Shown here piece by piece: positions 9,177 through 19,296 of a DNA stretch of 64,000 bases. Position 1 is the first letter of the stretch. Each line of letters opens with the position of its first letter. Made by a program: the position numbers and the translations under genes. Under the pieces are notes generated by a model. It made no database searches. It saw only the letters and a list, made by a program, of their open reading frames with translations, and was not told the origin of the DNA. The DNA is from Polychytrium aggregatum (Eukaryota; Chytridiomycota; Chytridiomycetes; Polychytriales), in the NCBI RefSeq assembly GCF_025602895.1, contig NW_026516233.1, positions 372,001 to 436,000 of the forward strand. The letters are read 5' to 3'.

Positions 9177-12100
9177 TCAGTTGCGGCCAGTGCGGCCAAA
9201 GACGCTGACTTCGGGATAGTCGTCCGTCTGGAGCGGCGAGACAGGCTCGGCCGGAGCAGGGAGGTACTTCACACGGTCCAAGAATCGGAGACATCGCTCG
9301 ACGACCTTCTCGGCCGGGGGACTCGGTGTCGGATAGATCGAGCGGGTGTTGGGGTTGTCGACCTGGACGGACATGTCCATCAGCATGTGCATCAGCGGGA
9401 ACAGGGCGTTGGTCTCGACGGAGGGAGCCGATTGGAGCAGGATCTTGAACTGCTCGCGTGTCTCAAACATGACTCGCCATCCCATGGCATTGACGATCTC
9501 AAAGATCTTCTTCTCGGCGATGAGGCTGAGCATGGAGTGTCGGTGTGAGATGGGTTGGTGTGCGATGGGTTGGTGTGGTGAGCCGGTGCTGTCCCATCCA
9601 TTCTCTATCCATGCCCTTCCTTCTCACTCGCTGCTCCCCCAGCATGCCATGAGCCACATCCTCACCTGTTCTCCGAGTCGCTGACATGGAACACAAAGTT
9701 GGAGAGGGCCTGCTCCGAGGCCACAATCGCCGTGACGACCTTGGCCACATGGTCGACCGGGTCCATGGTCAGGGTGACGGGGGTTGCATGGGAGGGAGCG
9801 ATTCCGATCTGGATGCATCCCTTGACATATCGCCAGATGTAGTCATCAACGTTGCATGCTGGTGGCGAGAGAGATGGAGAAAGTGGGTGAGTGTCGGCCG
9901 AGGACTCACCAAGCACATCACCACATCACCACATCACCACATCACCACATCACCACATCACCACATCACCACATCACCACATCACCACATCACCACATCA
10001 CCACATTCACCACTCGCTCACCTCCGTATCGGCTCTCGCCGACGATCGCGGCCGGTCGGATGATCGTCACCGGCACGCCCCTCGATCGTGCCTTGTGGAC
10101 CAGCTGCTCCGAGACCCACTTGGTCTGTGCGTAGCCGCCAGAGAGGTTCCAGTTCAGCGACATTCGCTCCTCGAGCGGCTGGGCCGAGCCCTTCATCGGC
10201 AGCGTGCCGATCGTCGAGATGTAGTGGAGCGGCTTCAAGTGGTGGGTCGTGGCCAGTCTCAATGCCGTCGCCGTGCCGAGGACGTTCGGGCCCTTGAGTG
10301 CCTCGTAGTTGTAGAGCCAGTGGACCTCGGCACCGTTGTGCACAATCACATCGCTCTGCTCGCTGATCTCCTGCCATCGCTCGTCCGACAGCCCCCACTT
10401 GTCCTGTGCCAGGTCGCCGGGAAGACCCACGATCCTGGGACGGATGTTGTGCTCGAGGTCGTGCATCTGCTGCTGGTTGAGGATCAGCTTGCTGGCCGTG
10501 TCAAAGATGCGGTCGATGGCGGCCGGCTCGTCCTTGGCTCGGACCAGGCAGTAGATCTTGGCGCTGGGGAACCTGCTGGCCAGCTCGTACAGCAGGAATG
10601 CGCCGAGGAACCCAGTGGCCCCCGTCAGGACGATGCCGCGAGGATTGTCGGGATAGACAAACCGAGGGAGGCCGTCGGCCGTCACACCCGCATCGTCGAA
10701 CCTGACGGCTTCCTGGTACAGATCCACGGTCGGCGGGACCATCAGTCTGTCGTCGAGCATGTCGATGGCAAGCTGGGCGACATCGGTGGGCGTCATTCCG
10801 TTCGACAGCAGGATCAGCGGCGAGATCTCGACATCCAGCTCGTCCTTGATGGCCAGGGCCAGGCGGCCGGCGCTGAGCGAGTCAAAGCCGACACCGCCAA
10901 TGTAGTAGTTGCGGCCATCAAGGGCGGCCCTGCCCAGGACCCGGCTGCCGATCTGAGAGATCTTGGCAGCGACGCGGGACAGGAGAGTGTTGTCGATCCT
11001 GAGGGCCGGATAGACGACCGACGCAGTGTACTGCTCGACATTCTCGGCAAACAGCCTGAGCTTCTTGAGGTCGCGCTTGTTGGAGTCGTTGAAGGGGAAT
11101 CGCTCGAGCGCAAAGCAGTTGTGGATCGGGACCTTGGCGACGTTCGAGAGCGCAAAGAGCTCCTCGGTCATCAGGATGATGTTGGCGGGGCTCAGGAGGA
11201 TGGCAGGGCCGGTTTGGGGGACATAGAGCATCACGATGCGCTTCTCGGAGGTTATGACAAAGGCACAGTCGGCGATCGAGTGGCTCAGGTTCTGGTTGAC
11301 AAGCTCCTCGAGGGCATTGAGGTCGACATAGACGCCGTTGACCTTGACCTTCTGGTCGAATCTGGAGCGGTGCATGTGGAGGGATGATGTGGTGTGATGG
11401 GATAGCAATGTGTGATGGGAATGTGAGTGAGAGGTGTGTGATGAGGTCGATACATGGCAATTGGATGAATGATGGATGGGTGGTGGTGAGGCAGGAGATG
11501 AATGCCACATCGCAGCCAACATACCGACACAGTGCCTCTGCATCGCACTCACCTTCCGACCACAGTGAACTCGTTCTCGCTGACCATCTCGACCCAGTCC
11601 ATGGTGCAGACACGAGGCGAGCCGTCGCTGAGGAAGCCAAAGTATCCAATCTTGTTGTCCGGGTCGGCGTTGACAAAGCTGGGATGATCCTTGACCGGGT
11701 GGTCGGGATCGACAGCAAAGACAAGGACGCCGCTGTTGGAGAACCTTCTGTCGATGAAGTTGCCGTGCTCGTCGATGATATGGCAGCGGACTCCTGGCTT
11801 GGAGAGCTTGTACACAAGTGTGGGAGGGACATCGGTGACATCGGCCGGGAGACTGAAATACGCAGCGGCTCCTATCAACAGAGTCTGACACAACGAGTTG
11901 TTTTGAGTCAGTCGAGAAGCAGTCAGTCCTGTTACACCTGTCATCAGATGAAACCTTACCTCGCTGGATGCATATCCAGATTGAATCTCGGCATTCGGGA
12001 AGCGGCGCCTGGCTTCACAAACGACGCTTCGAGGCACAATTTCGGACCCAAGCATAATCTTTCGTGTTCTTCGCCAAATGATGTGCCTGTTATCCGACAC

Positions 12101-13751
12101 TCCAACTCCGATGATCAATTTGAGGAACGAGGGAGGCTGATAATATAACAGAGCATCTTGGTTAGTCACAGCTCGATACAAATGGAATACTGCGTAGTTC
12201 CCTACATACCAATCCCATGAACTCGAGACCATCATTGAGCATCTTGGAAATGCTTCGGACTTTCTCAACAGGATTCGGAGTTGTGTCTGGAATCCATGCT
12301 GACCCTCGAAGGTTCAAGGTTGCCAAGAGCAGACCAAGTGTCAGTGAAAACGAAGGTGTCTGTGGAAATGGAGAAGTAAGTCGATGATCAAGGACGATTC
12401 AATGTGCCTGTACAAGCAGCCCATACCTGACAGAGTCCGATGCTGGCATTGAGGATTCCAATCGACTTATGAAGGGTGATTGAACCAAAGTACGAATATT
12501 TGTATCTGATACACATTCATGAGCATAGGGTGGTCAGTGATCTCCGTTGAATCGCTTCGGACTGTGCTCAGTACACTGTCTCGATCCACTTACGTCTTGG
12601 GGATGCCTGTCGAGGAGCAACAAGAACCACCATGAGCATCATGCATATCCTGTGATGACCCACAGACACTTGCTCGCTCGTGCCATGCCATCAGATGCGC
12701 CACTCATCCGATGTATCAAGCACTCCACCCAGACACATAGCTGGCGGATGCTCTGACAGCCATCCATACCTGTCGTTCCAGAAGTGCAGAGATATGTGAC
12801 GAACTCATCGAGAGGCTCGCACGCCTCAAGCGAGGGCAGTGGGATGTCGTCCAGCATCGGGAATGTCGATGCATCCACAAGAGTCACTCCCTGTGTGCGT
12901 CCAGGCTTGACGCAGTGGTGCAGGATATACTTGATCGAGTATCTGGATGGATGCAGCCCTGTCAGCTGCTGTTTATCAATCGACACCCTCTCTGCCGCCA
13001 TCATCACTTCTGAGGTCGAACTGTCCCACAGACAATAGACATGCCCACAGACGATCCAGACATGCCCACAGACCACACACCTGTCGCACACAGCCTTTCG
13101 GGCAGCCGGAGGCAGGTTGAGACCAAAGTTGATTGTCTTCCTGGATGGTGGTCAGGAACGAGCGAGGAGAGTCGGGAGGATCACAGAGCCAGAAGGGAGA
13201 ATCGCAGAGTCAGGGCATCACAAGCCAGGACAGAGCATGAACGATGGCACTGGATCGACAGTGCTGGTGGCGGATGTGTGGAGCAAGCAAGCAGCAGACG
13301 ACAGATGCAGCGAGCCTCGCCCTCGATCGCATCCAAGCAGCACTCACTTGCCGAGCATCCACACTGCAAGGGAATAGAACACCCAGTTGACCTCGGACTC
13401 GCAGAAGGTGCCAATGACCTCGTGGTCGGCGTCGTCCCAGCCGGCGAGGGCCCTGAGCCCCTGGGCGATCGAGTATGCTCTCCTCCACACCTGGCGATAG
13501 GAGTGTCGCTCGGAGGCACCGCTCTCGTAAGTGTTGATCAGGAGGGCATCGGGCTCGTCGCGGGCGCCGTTGATGAGACACTCGATGGGATGGAGCCAGG
13601 GACCAAGGGAGTCGGCTGGTTTGGAGGGTGCCGTGCTTGACGGCTCGGGCTGGGTTTGCTGGACAGGGGCTTTCGAGGTTGTGTCATCCACATCCATATC
13701 GACATCCACATCCATCGACGACTTGGCCGGGAGACTGGAGCTCGAGGCCAT
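9177..13751 (-). CDS. NRPS-like reductase: adenylation, carrier protein and thioester-reductase domains (11 exons)
   Basis: Minus-strand exons: 13751-13348, 13140-13081, 12942-12770, 12606-12594, 12505-12427, 12359-12210, 12136-11960, 11884-11553, 11361-10022, 9858-9666, 9525-9177. Summed length is 3270 bases, closing exactly to 1089 residues. Adenylation domain: TSGTTGIPKT near 208-217 (its second half sits on the 13-base exon), QSGYASSE near 345-352, and GR.DQKVKVNG near 462-472. Carrier domain: GFDSLSAG with the phosphopantetheine Ser near 624. Reductase: NAD(P) loop GATGFLGA near 710 and catalytic GGYAQTKW (Y about 873, K about 877). This is the architecture of carboxylic acid/aminoadipate reductases, which activate an acid, tether it as thioester and release an aldehyde. 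At about 1090 residues it is shorter than typical LYS2 (about 1400), so the substrate is open. Confidence 0.88.
9914..10006. repeat. 8-bp minisatellite (CATCACCA)n in an intron
   Basis: About 11 perfect tandem copies of an 8-base unit fill most of the intron between 9858 and 10022 of the NRPS-like gene. On the sense strand the unit reads TGGTGATG. The array is short, pure and probably length-variable. Confidence 0.95.
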
Positions 13752-13856
13752 TTGGTGGCGGATGCGACGGAGCAGGGGAGATCGGGGGAGGAAGAGGACG
13801 AGGAGAGGGAAAGGGGCAGGCAAGACGAGATGCGGCGGGATGGAGTGGGATGGGTG

Positions 13857-13982
13857 TGGGATGTGGGATGTGGGATGTGGGATGTGGGATGTGGGATGTG
13901 GGATGTGGGATGTGGGATGTGGGATGTGGGATGTGGGATGTGGGATGTGGGATGTGGGATGTGGGATGTGGGATGTGGGATG
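13857..13982. repeat. 7-bp minisatellite (GGGATGT)n
   Basis: About 18 near-perfect copies of GGGATGT run head to tail about 100 bases upstream of the NRPS-like start codon. The unit is G-rich on one strand and vaguely telomere-like, but it is not the fungal telomere repeat. Confidence 0.95.
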
Positions 13983-14138
13983 GCATGCAGATTCACCCCC
14001 TTGCCGATCGGAATGGCCATGACTGGTTCGGGGTTCGCGTCTGTGGAACCTGGGGCGAGTGGCCCACCTGCCACTCTGGCATGGGCTGTCGCTGCTCGGC
14101 TGTCGCTGGTGGCATCTGTGGGTGTCTGTCTCTGCTCC

Positions 14139-14235
14139 GATAATGCAGGAGCACCACGGGATAATGCAGTAACACCATGGGATAATGTAGTAACACCATG
14201 GGATAATGCAGAAGCACCATGGGATAATGTAGTGG
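14139..14235. repeat. 21-bp tandem repeat, about 4.5 copies
   Basis: Units begin gataatg(c/t)ag and continue (g/t/a)a(g/a)caccat(g)gg. Four full copies and a partial one vary at only a few positions. The array lies about 130 bases upstream of the LRR gene start. Confidence 0.9.
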
Positions 14236-14364
14236 ATGGGAGCAAAGTGGAAAGCGCCACCGCACCCCCTTTGCTTCGATCGATGCTCGGCTCAAACTTC
14301 ATCTCCCCAGCCCAACCCCGATCGCCTTCATCTCTTGACCAACGGTCTTCTCTGGCAACACGTT

Positions 14365-16020
14365 ATGGCGGACCCACGCAGCCACGATATCCTCGCCGTT
14401 ATGCTCGTCCATGACACCTTTGTCGACTGCCTCGACCTGCAGACTCTTGGTAGGCTTCTGCTGGCATCCAGGCTGGCGAGTTTCCTTCTGGATACCGATC
14501 GACGCTGGCTCCACCGCCTGGTGAGGATATTGAGCCCTCCAGGCGCCCTTCTGGACTTGCTTGATCGGTCATCCATCTGCTCCACAGCCTCACGGCCTAC
14601 TGCTGTCCTGAAGGGACTCTACTGTTATATCCACATGAGGCAGCTGGGGCGTCCTCGATCACCGGCATCCTACCAGAAGGAATTCTTGCTCTGGAGTGAA
14701 GCGTACCGCAACGAGCCGCTCCTCGTCGCTCTGCAGCAGCATTTCAAGTCCCTCAACATCATGCACCGGCACCCTCTCTGGCTCTCCGAAGCCCTCGTCA
14801 ACGATGTGAGATCCCTGGACCAGCTGAGCCAAGACCAGTTCTTCCAGCTGCTCGATGGTGGCCATCTTCTGAATCCTCCCAGTTCCACTCATCGGAGCAG
14901 CTTGGCAATTGTTCGTCCCCGACATCACCCGCTGTTTCAGACTTGCCAACTCGCCAGGCTGCTGCCCCATGAGCAGTATGCGATAGCACACCTTGCACAG
15001 CTTCATCTACTGCTCGGCGACTGCACCTTCTCAACGGTGTCTGGATGGCCTCGGTCGCTGTCCAACGTCATCCGTCTGATCGTCCGAGAGACGACGGACG
15101 CTCAAGTAGCCTGGGATTGGGTATCGGTGCCGGCGATGCCTCGACTGATGCACCTATCTCTCTCGCCCTCCGTCGAGAGTCTGCAAGGCATGCCGCCATT
15201 CGGCAGAACCCTCACAGCGCTGGATCTGTCGAGATGCAACCGACTCAGAACCCTCCGCGGCCCGACATGGGAATGTCCCTCGCTTACATATCTGTCGCTC
15301 CCTGCGTCGCTGGAGAATCTGGATGGCATGTGGTCGTCGCTGCCTTTGCTCGCGACGCTGGATGCCTCGCGCTGCCAATCGGTCGTCTCTCTCAAGGGTC
15401 TGCCTTCCACTCTCCCGCGACTGGAGCAGCTCTTTCTACCATGCGGCTTGGAGAACATAGTCGGGTTGCCGATTTGCCTGGACAGACTGCGGAAGCTCGA
15501 TCTGACGGCTTCGGTGAGACTCATGAACTTGGCCGGTCTGGCTGCCTCTTTGCCCAGACTCGAGACCCTTGCGCTGTCTCCATCTGTCGAAACACTGCTA
15601 GGGATGCCAGTGTCACTCGAATCACTCCAGGCCCTAGACTTGACCGCCTGTCGGCTGCTTACGACTTTGATGGGTCTGCCTGCCGGTCTGCCAAAGCTGG
15701 AGCGGCTTGCCCTCCCGGCATCGCTCGAGTCTCTTGAGGGCTTGCCGTTGTCCATGGACTCGCTCAGGCGAATGGATCTGTCTCGCTGCGACAGTATTCG
15801 TCGCTTGACTGGATTGCCGACTCATCTGCCTGTTCTGGGATATCTCTTACTTCCAAAGTCCCTCGAATCCCTGGATGGAATGAACATGCAGGGGATGCCG
15901 CGGCTCAAGCACCTTCGGCTCTCCAGCAAACTGCGATCTACTGCCGCAGTCCAGGAGCAACTGACCATCCTGTCTCACCACGCAAGTGCTTGTGCTGTGG
16001 TTCTCTATACCTCTCAATGA
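14365..16020 (+). CDS. Leucine-rich-repeat protein with N-terminal F-box-like module
   Basis: Single exon, 551 residues, start at the ATG at 14365 (MADPRSHDILAVML). The frame opens at 14236, but this start aligns with the start of the Sel1 gene at 8164 (SHDILAVML against NPDILAIL). The N-terminal 70 or so residues form a Leu-rich helical module. From about residue 240 to the C-terminus, regular LRR units occur in pairs of about 46 residues (L..LDLTACRLLTTL..LP.GLPKLERLALPASLESLEGLP). They alternate one repeat rich in LPxSLESL and one in LDLSxC. There is no TM segment or signal peptide, so it is probably intracellular. By architecture it is an F-box-LRR-like adaptor, but the F-box assignment is inference. 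Confidence 0.8.
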   Translation: MADPRSHDILAVMLVHDTFVDCLDLQTLGRLLLASRLASFLLDTDRRWLHRLVRILSPPGALLDLLDRSSICSTASRPTAVLKGLYCYIHMRQLGRPRSPASYQKEFLLWSEAYRNEPLLVALQQHFKSLNIMHRHPLWLSEALVNDVRSLDQLSQDQFFQLLDGGHLLNPPSSTHRSSLAIVRPRHHPLFQTCQLARLLPHEQYAIAHLAQLHLLLGDCTFSTVSGWPRSLSNVIRLIVRETTDAQVAWDWVSVPAMPRLMHLSLSPSVESLQGMPPFGRTLTALDLSRCNRLRTLRGPTWECPSLTYLSLPASLENLDGMWSSLPLLATLDASRCQSVVSLKGLPSTLPRLEQLFLPCGLENIVGLPICLDRLRKLDLTASVRLMNLAGLAASLPRLETLALSPSVETLLGMPVSLESLQALDLTACRLLTTLMGLPAGLPKLERLALPASLESLEGLPLSMDSLRRMDLSRCDSIRRLTGLPTHLPVLGYLLLPKSLESLDGMNMQGMPRLKHLRLSSKLRSTAAVQEQLTILSHHASACAVVLYTSQ

Positions 16021-16437
16021 GCCCAGACTTTTCCATCCTTGGCAATGCCTGTGGAATGCAACTACTCTCGATCGCCGTGAAGGGCGCTGGCCCTTTGTCA
16101 ACCCTCTCGAGTCTTGTACATCCCGACGGAACTTCGAGGCGCCTGTCGCTGGAGACGAGGTGATGAGAGACATGTCAAAGACCCCCATGAACATATCCGC
16201 ATGACGCACATCGGGTGGCATCATCATGTCATCAACAGATTGTATTCTGCCATCAACGGACAATCCCCTTGGACATACTAAGCGAGCATGTGTATTCACA
16301 GCCGAGAAAACAAACTCCGTCATGGCACACTCAAGCAGGTGTGGTTGGCTCATTTTGCCGATGACGTCAGCGCCCAAAGTGTACCAGGGCTGCCCTTCCT
16401 TGCCTCGGCTCGGAATGGATTGGCAGGTTCGTTGCGG
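16021..16437. other. Intergenic between convergent genes
   Basis: A 3'-to-3' spacer between the LRR gene (plus) and the kinase-Sel1 gene (minus). No repeat, RNA gene or coding frame is supportable. Confidence 0.5.
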
Positions 16438-19296
16438 CTACAGCGACGATGAACCGTCAGGGTATCCTTGGCTGGCCGACCTCCGGCGCCACTCAGCCGC
16501 TTTGGCCTCGTCCTGGGCGACGCCCCGACCAAAGTGATAGCAGCAGCCCAGCTCGGACTGCCCCCAAGCATTGCCCTGCTCCGCAGCCTTCCGGAACCAA
16601 GCGACCGCCTTGATGTCGTCCGACTCGACGCCACGGCCCCAGTAGTAGCAATCGCCGAGGACGACCTGTGCAATGTCGTAACCTTGGCCGGCGAGTTCCT
16701 CGAAGATTGTGGCAGCCCGGCGCCGGTCCTGAGCGATGCCGATGCCCTCATGGAAGCAGCACGCCCACAGGAACTTGCCGAACCAGTGCAGGCTTGCGGC
16801 CATGGTGCACCACTCAAAGCACTGGACATGGAGCCTCGAATTGCCGCCAACTGCGCTGATCTCGGACCACAGCCGGCATCCTCGCTTCCAGTCTCGCTTG
16901 GTACCGCGGCCGACGAAATAGCACCACTTGAGCAGATGGCCGCCGAGGTTCTTGAGGTCTGCATCGGCCGAGCCGTCGTAGGCAGCTTGCCAACACAGAT
17001 ATGCCTTTTGGTCGCTCTTGGAGACAGCCAGGCCCAAGAACGAGACCCATCCGAGGTGAAACCGGGCCTCGAGATTGCCTGAGTCGGCCAGCTGCCGGTA
17101 GATTTGCGCGGCGATCTTCCAGTCTGGGTGCGAGGCCGGACGCTGGCTGTGGACGATAGCGTTGGCCGCCTCAATGTCGAGCCCGATGCTGTCTTTGCCG
17201 AGCGAATCGATGCACCGGTCGTCTCTGGCCAGGGCGTGGTCGAGAGTGGCGTGATCGGAGAGCAGGGGGAACTGCTTCGGGGTCAGAGGGCTCTCGACGA
17301 CAGCTGCCAGAGGGCCGTCGACGGCGTGCGGCTCGATTTGGATCAGGACAGCTTCGTCAACCGGCGCTGCGAAAGGAGGACGGCCAGGGCTGAAGCCCCG
17401 GGTCGATCGCAATCGATCGATGGCAAGCAAGTCGACCGACAGGCCAGACCCAGGCGGAGGCGAGAAGGGAGAGACGGTCGTGGGATCGGGCCGGATGGCT
17501 GCCTCGAGGAGCCTTGCATCATGCAAGGACGGGATTGCGTGGTTGTCCATGGTCGGCTCTGGCACAGACTCGGGCTCGGGCACGGGCTCCACCAGAATTT
17601 GGTCGAGCGACCGATCTATCAGCGTCGGGCCGGAATGTGACGTTGAGTCCGAGGTGCGAGGCAGCGCACTTTGCTGTATCGGCCGTGTGGAGGCCTGCTG
17701 GGATGCCTGGGTCCGCAACGACGGGGGCCCGTGCACCGACGACGACGGGGTGATCGGCAGCTCGACAGGCTCATAGGACCGGTACGGCTGCAGAGCAGCA
17801 AGGATGGACGAAAACGACGGCCTCAGTGCATCGTCGTCTTGCCAGCACGAGTCGATCAGTGCCCAGATGTCGTCGGGTATGCCATCGGTCCGGCGCGGCC
17901 GCCTTCCCTGCATCAGCGACGACAGGATCTGCTGCTGCGTCTGGCTGACGCCCGTCGAGGTGGTCCAGATCCTGCCGTTGTGAAGCACCTCATAGAAGGT
18001 GATGCCGAAGGCGTAGACGTCTGATTTTTTGCTTGATCCGGTGGGCTCGTCCTTGCCGACGCCCAGCATCTCGGGCGCCATGTACTCCATCGTCCCGCCG
18101 GGGACTTGCTTGCGCGAAGCGCTCGAGGTGCTCTTGGTGCGGGACAGGCCAAAGTCGGCGACGACGCCGTGGCCGCCCGAATCAATAAAGACGTTGTCGC
18201 TCTTGAGGTCGCCGTGAACGATGTGATTGCCGTGTAGGTAGGCCATGCCCGAGGCGACATCATACATGAGTCGCAGCTTCTCGGCCAGGGGCCGGGCGGC
18301 GTCAGGGTTGGATACATGGTTCCGCAGCGTACCGTTCTTCATGAAAGGCGAGACCATGAAGGGCTTCTCGACGGTGTCGCAGGCGCCGAGGAGGGGGAGG
18401 ATGTTTGGGTGGTTCAGGCGGTGCCAGACGCTGATTTCCCGGCGGAACTCGGCAATGGCAGCCTCTTCGTAGCTGCACAGGAGCTGCTTGATTGCGACGT
18501 CGGAACCATAGTAGGTTGCCCTGTAGACGAGCCCAAACCCGCCTCCGGCAATCGGGTTGGGCGACCAGTTGGTGACGGCGTTGAAGGGAATGCGCCAACT
18601 CTCGGGCTGGATGGACCTGGCGACAGCCGATGCGCTCTGGAGGGCCTCCAGCAGGAGAGCGGCAGACGGAGCCATGGCTGGATCGGCATCTTGGACCAGG
18701 GTTTGGAGAACGTCGGTGATGCGGCGGATCTGCCACTCGTGCTGTCTGTCGAGAAGGATGTCCATCTCAACAAGAGCAGCAGTGCGGTCCTGGAGGAGCA
18801 GATCCCTGAGCCGCTGTAGCGAGAGCCGCTCCTGCTCTTCGTCCTGGCGGATGGCGCTGCTCAGCGCTGTATCATCGAGGGCGGGTTCTGCAGTCGCACC
18901 CGGAGGAGATGCAATGCCCTGCAGCAGCCCCGTCAGCTCACCGAGGAAGACTTTGACCTTCCTGCGAACCCGAGGGGCCTTGAAGATTCGCTCACTCTTG
19001 GGACACCACCGCACTTGGTCATTGTACCAGCGAACGATGCGCTCAAAGAGGGCAGCGAGCCGATCGGCTCGTTGACGAAACAGAGCTTCATCACCGTCGA
19101 GTCCGCTCAAGACTTGCACCGCTTCATAGGACTTGCCCGAAAGGACGGCCCAGACTCGAGGGCTTTCTTGAATACTTGCGGCGGCCGAGGCGAGGGCAAA
19201 GGCAGCCTGATACGCCTTCAGCCGCGGATTGTTGGGAGATTGATGCTGAACCAGCGCACCCAGCCTTGCGGCGACTGAAGAGGAGTTGAGGGCCAT
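16438..19296 (-). CDS. TKL-type protein kinase fused to C-terminal Sel1 repeats (copy 1)
   Basis: Single exon, 952 residues from the ATG at 19296 (MALNSSSVAARLG). The frame is open to 19722, but that stretch is low-complexity, and the chosen start matches the layout of the paralogue at 31451. Residues 1 to about 230 are an all-helical domain. The kinase (about 245-505) has the Gly loop GGGFGLVYRA, VAIK (K270), REISVW (E287), HGDLKSDNV (D363, with HGD in place of HRD), DFGLSR (D381) and APEM. All catalytic residues are present, so it should be active. A Ser/Pro-rich linker precedes five or six Sel1 repeats (ARFHLGWVSFLGLAV, IAQVVLGDCYYWGRGV, WGQSELGCCYHFGRGV). The kinase type is tyrosine-kinase-like. 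Expanded TKL-Sel1 families are known from other early-diverging fungi. Substrates are unknown. Confidence 0.86.
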   Translation of the reverse strand: MALNSSSVAARLGALVQHQSPNNPRLKAYQAAFALASAAASIQESPRVWAVLSGKSYEAVQVLSGLDGDEALFRQRADRLAALFERIVRWYNDQVRWCPKSERIFKAPRVRRKVKVFLGELTGLLQGIASPPGATAEPALDDTALSSAIRQDEEQERLSLQRLRDLLLQDRTAALVEMDILLDRQHEWQIRRITDVLQTLVQDADPAMAPSAALLLEALQSASAVARSIQPESWRIPFNAVTNWSPNPIAGGGFGLVYRATYYGSDVAIKQLLCSYEEAAIAEFRREISVWHRLNHPNILPLLGACDTVEKPFMVSPFMKNGTLRNHVSNPDAARPLAEKLRLMYDVASGMAYLHGNHIVHGDLKSDNVFIDSGGHGVVADFGLSRTKSTSSASRKQVPGGTMEYMAPEMLGVGKDEPTGSSKKSDVYAFGITFYEVLHNGRIWTTSTGVSQTQQQILSSLMQGRRPRRTDGIPDDIWALIDSCWQDDDALRPSFSSILAALQPYRSYEPVELPITPSSSVHGPPSLRTQASQQASTRPIQQSALPRTSDSTSHSGPTLIDRSLDQILVEPVPEPESVPEPTMDNHAIPSLHDARLLEAAIRPDPTTVSPFSPPPGSGLSVDLLAIDRLRSTRGFSPGRPPFAAPVDEAVLIQIEPHAVDGPLAAVVESPLTPKQFPLLSDHATLDHALARDDRCIDSLGKDSIGLDIEAANAIVHSQRPASHPDWKIAAQIYRQLADSGNLEARFHLGWVSFLGLAVSKSDQKAYLCWQAAYDGSADADLKNLGGHLLKWCYFVGRGTKRDWKRGCRLWSEISAVGGNSRLHVQCFEWCTMAASLHWFGKFLWACCFHEGIGIAQDRRRAATIFEELAGQGYDIAQVVLGDCYYWGRGVESDDIKAVAWFRKAAEQGNAWGQSELGCCYHFGRGVAQDEAKAAEWRRRSASQGYPDGSSSL

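Larger units (their letters stand above)
13752..14364. promoter_or_regulatory. Shared divergent promoter region with two minisatellites
   Basis: The NRPS-like gene (minus, start 13751) and the LRR gene (plus, start 14365) are divergent and share only these 613 bases. More than a third is tandem repeat: a 7-bp array at 13857-13982 and a 21-bp array at 14139-14235. Both promoters must therefore lie in or next to repeats. No TATA-like box stands out. Confidence 0.5.

Noticed and set aside
9891-11387. 498-codon plus-strand frame
   Set aside because: It begins in the 8-bp minisatellite and runs antisense to the carrier and reductase exons.
13857-13982. Internal telomere repeat
   Set aside because: The GGGATGT unit differs from the common fungal TTAGGG repeat, and genes continue on both sides.
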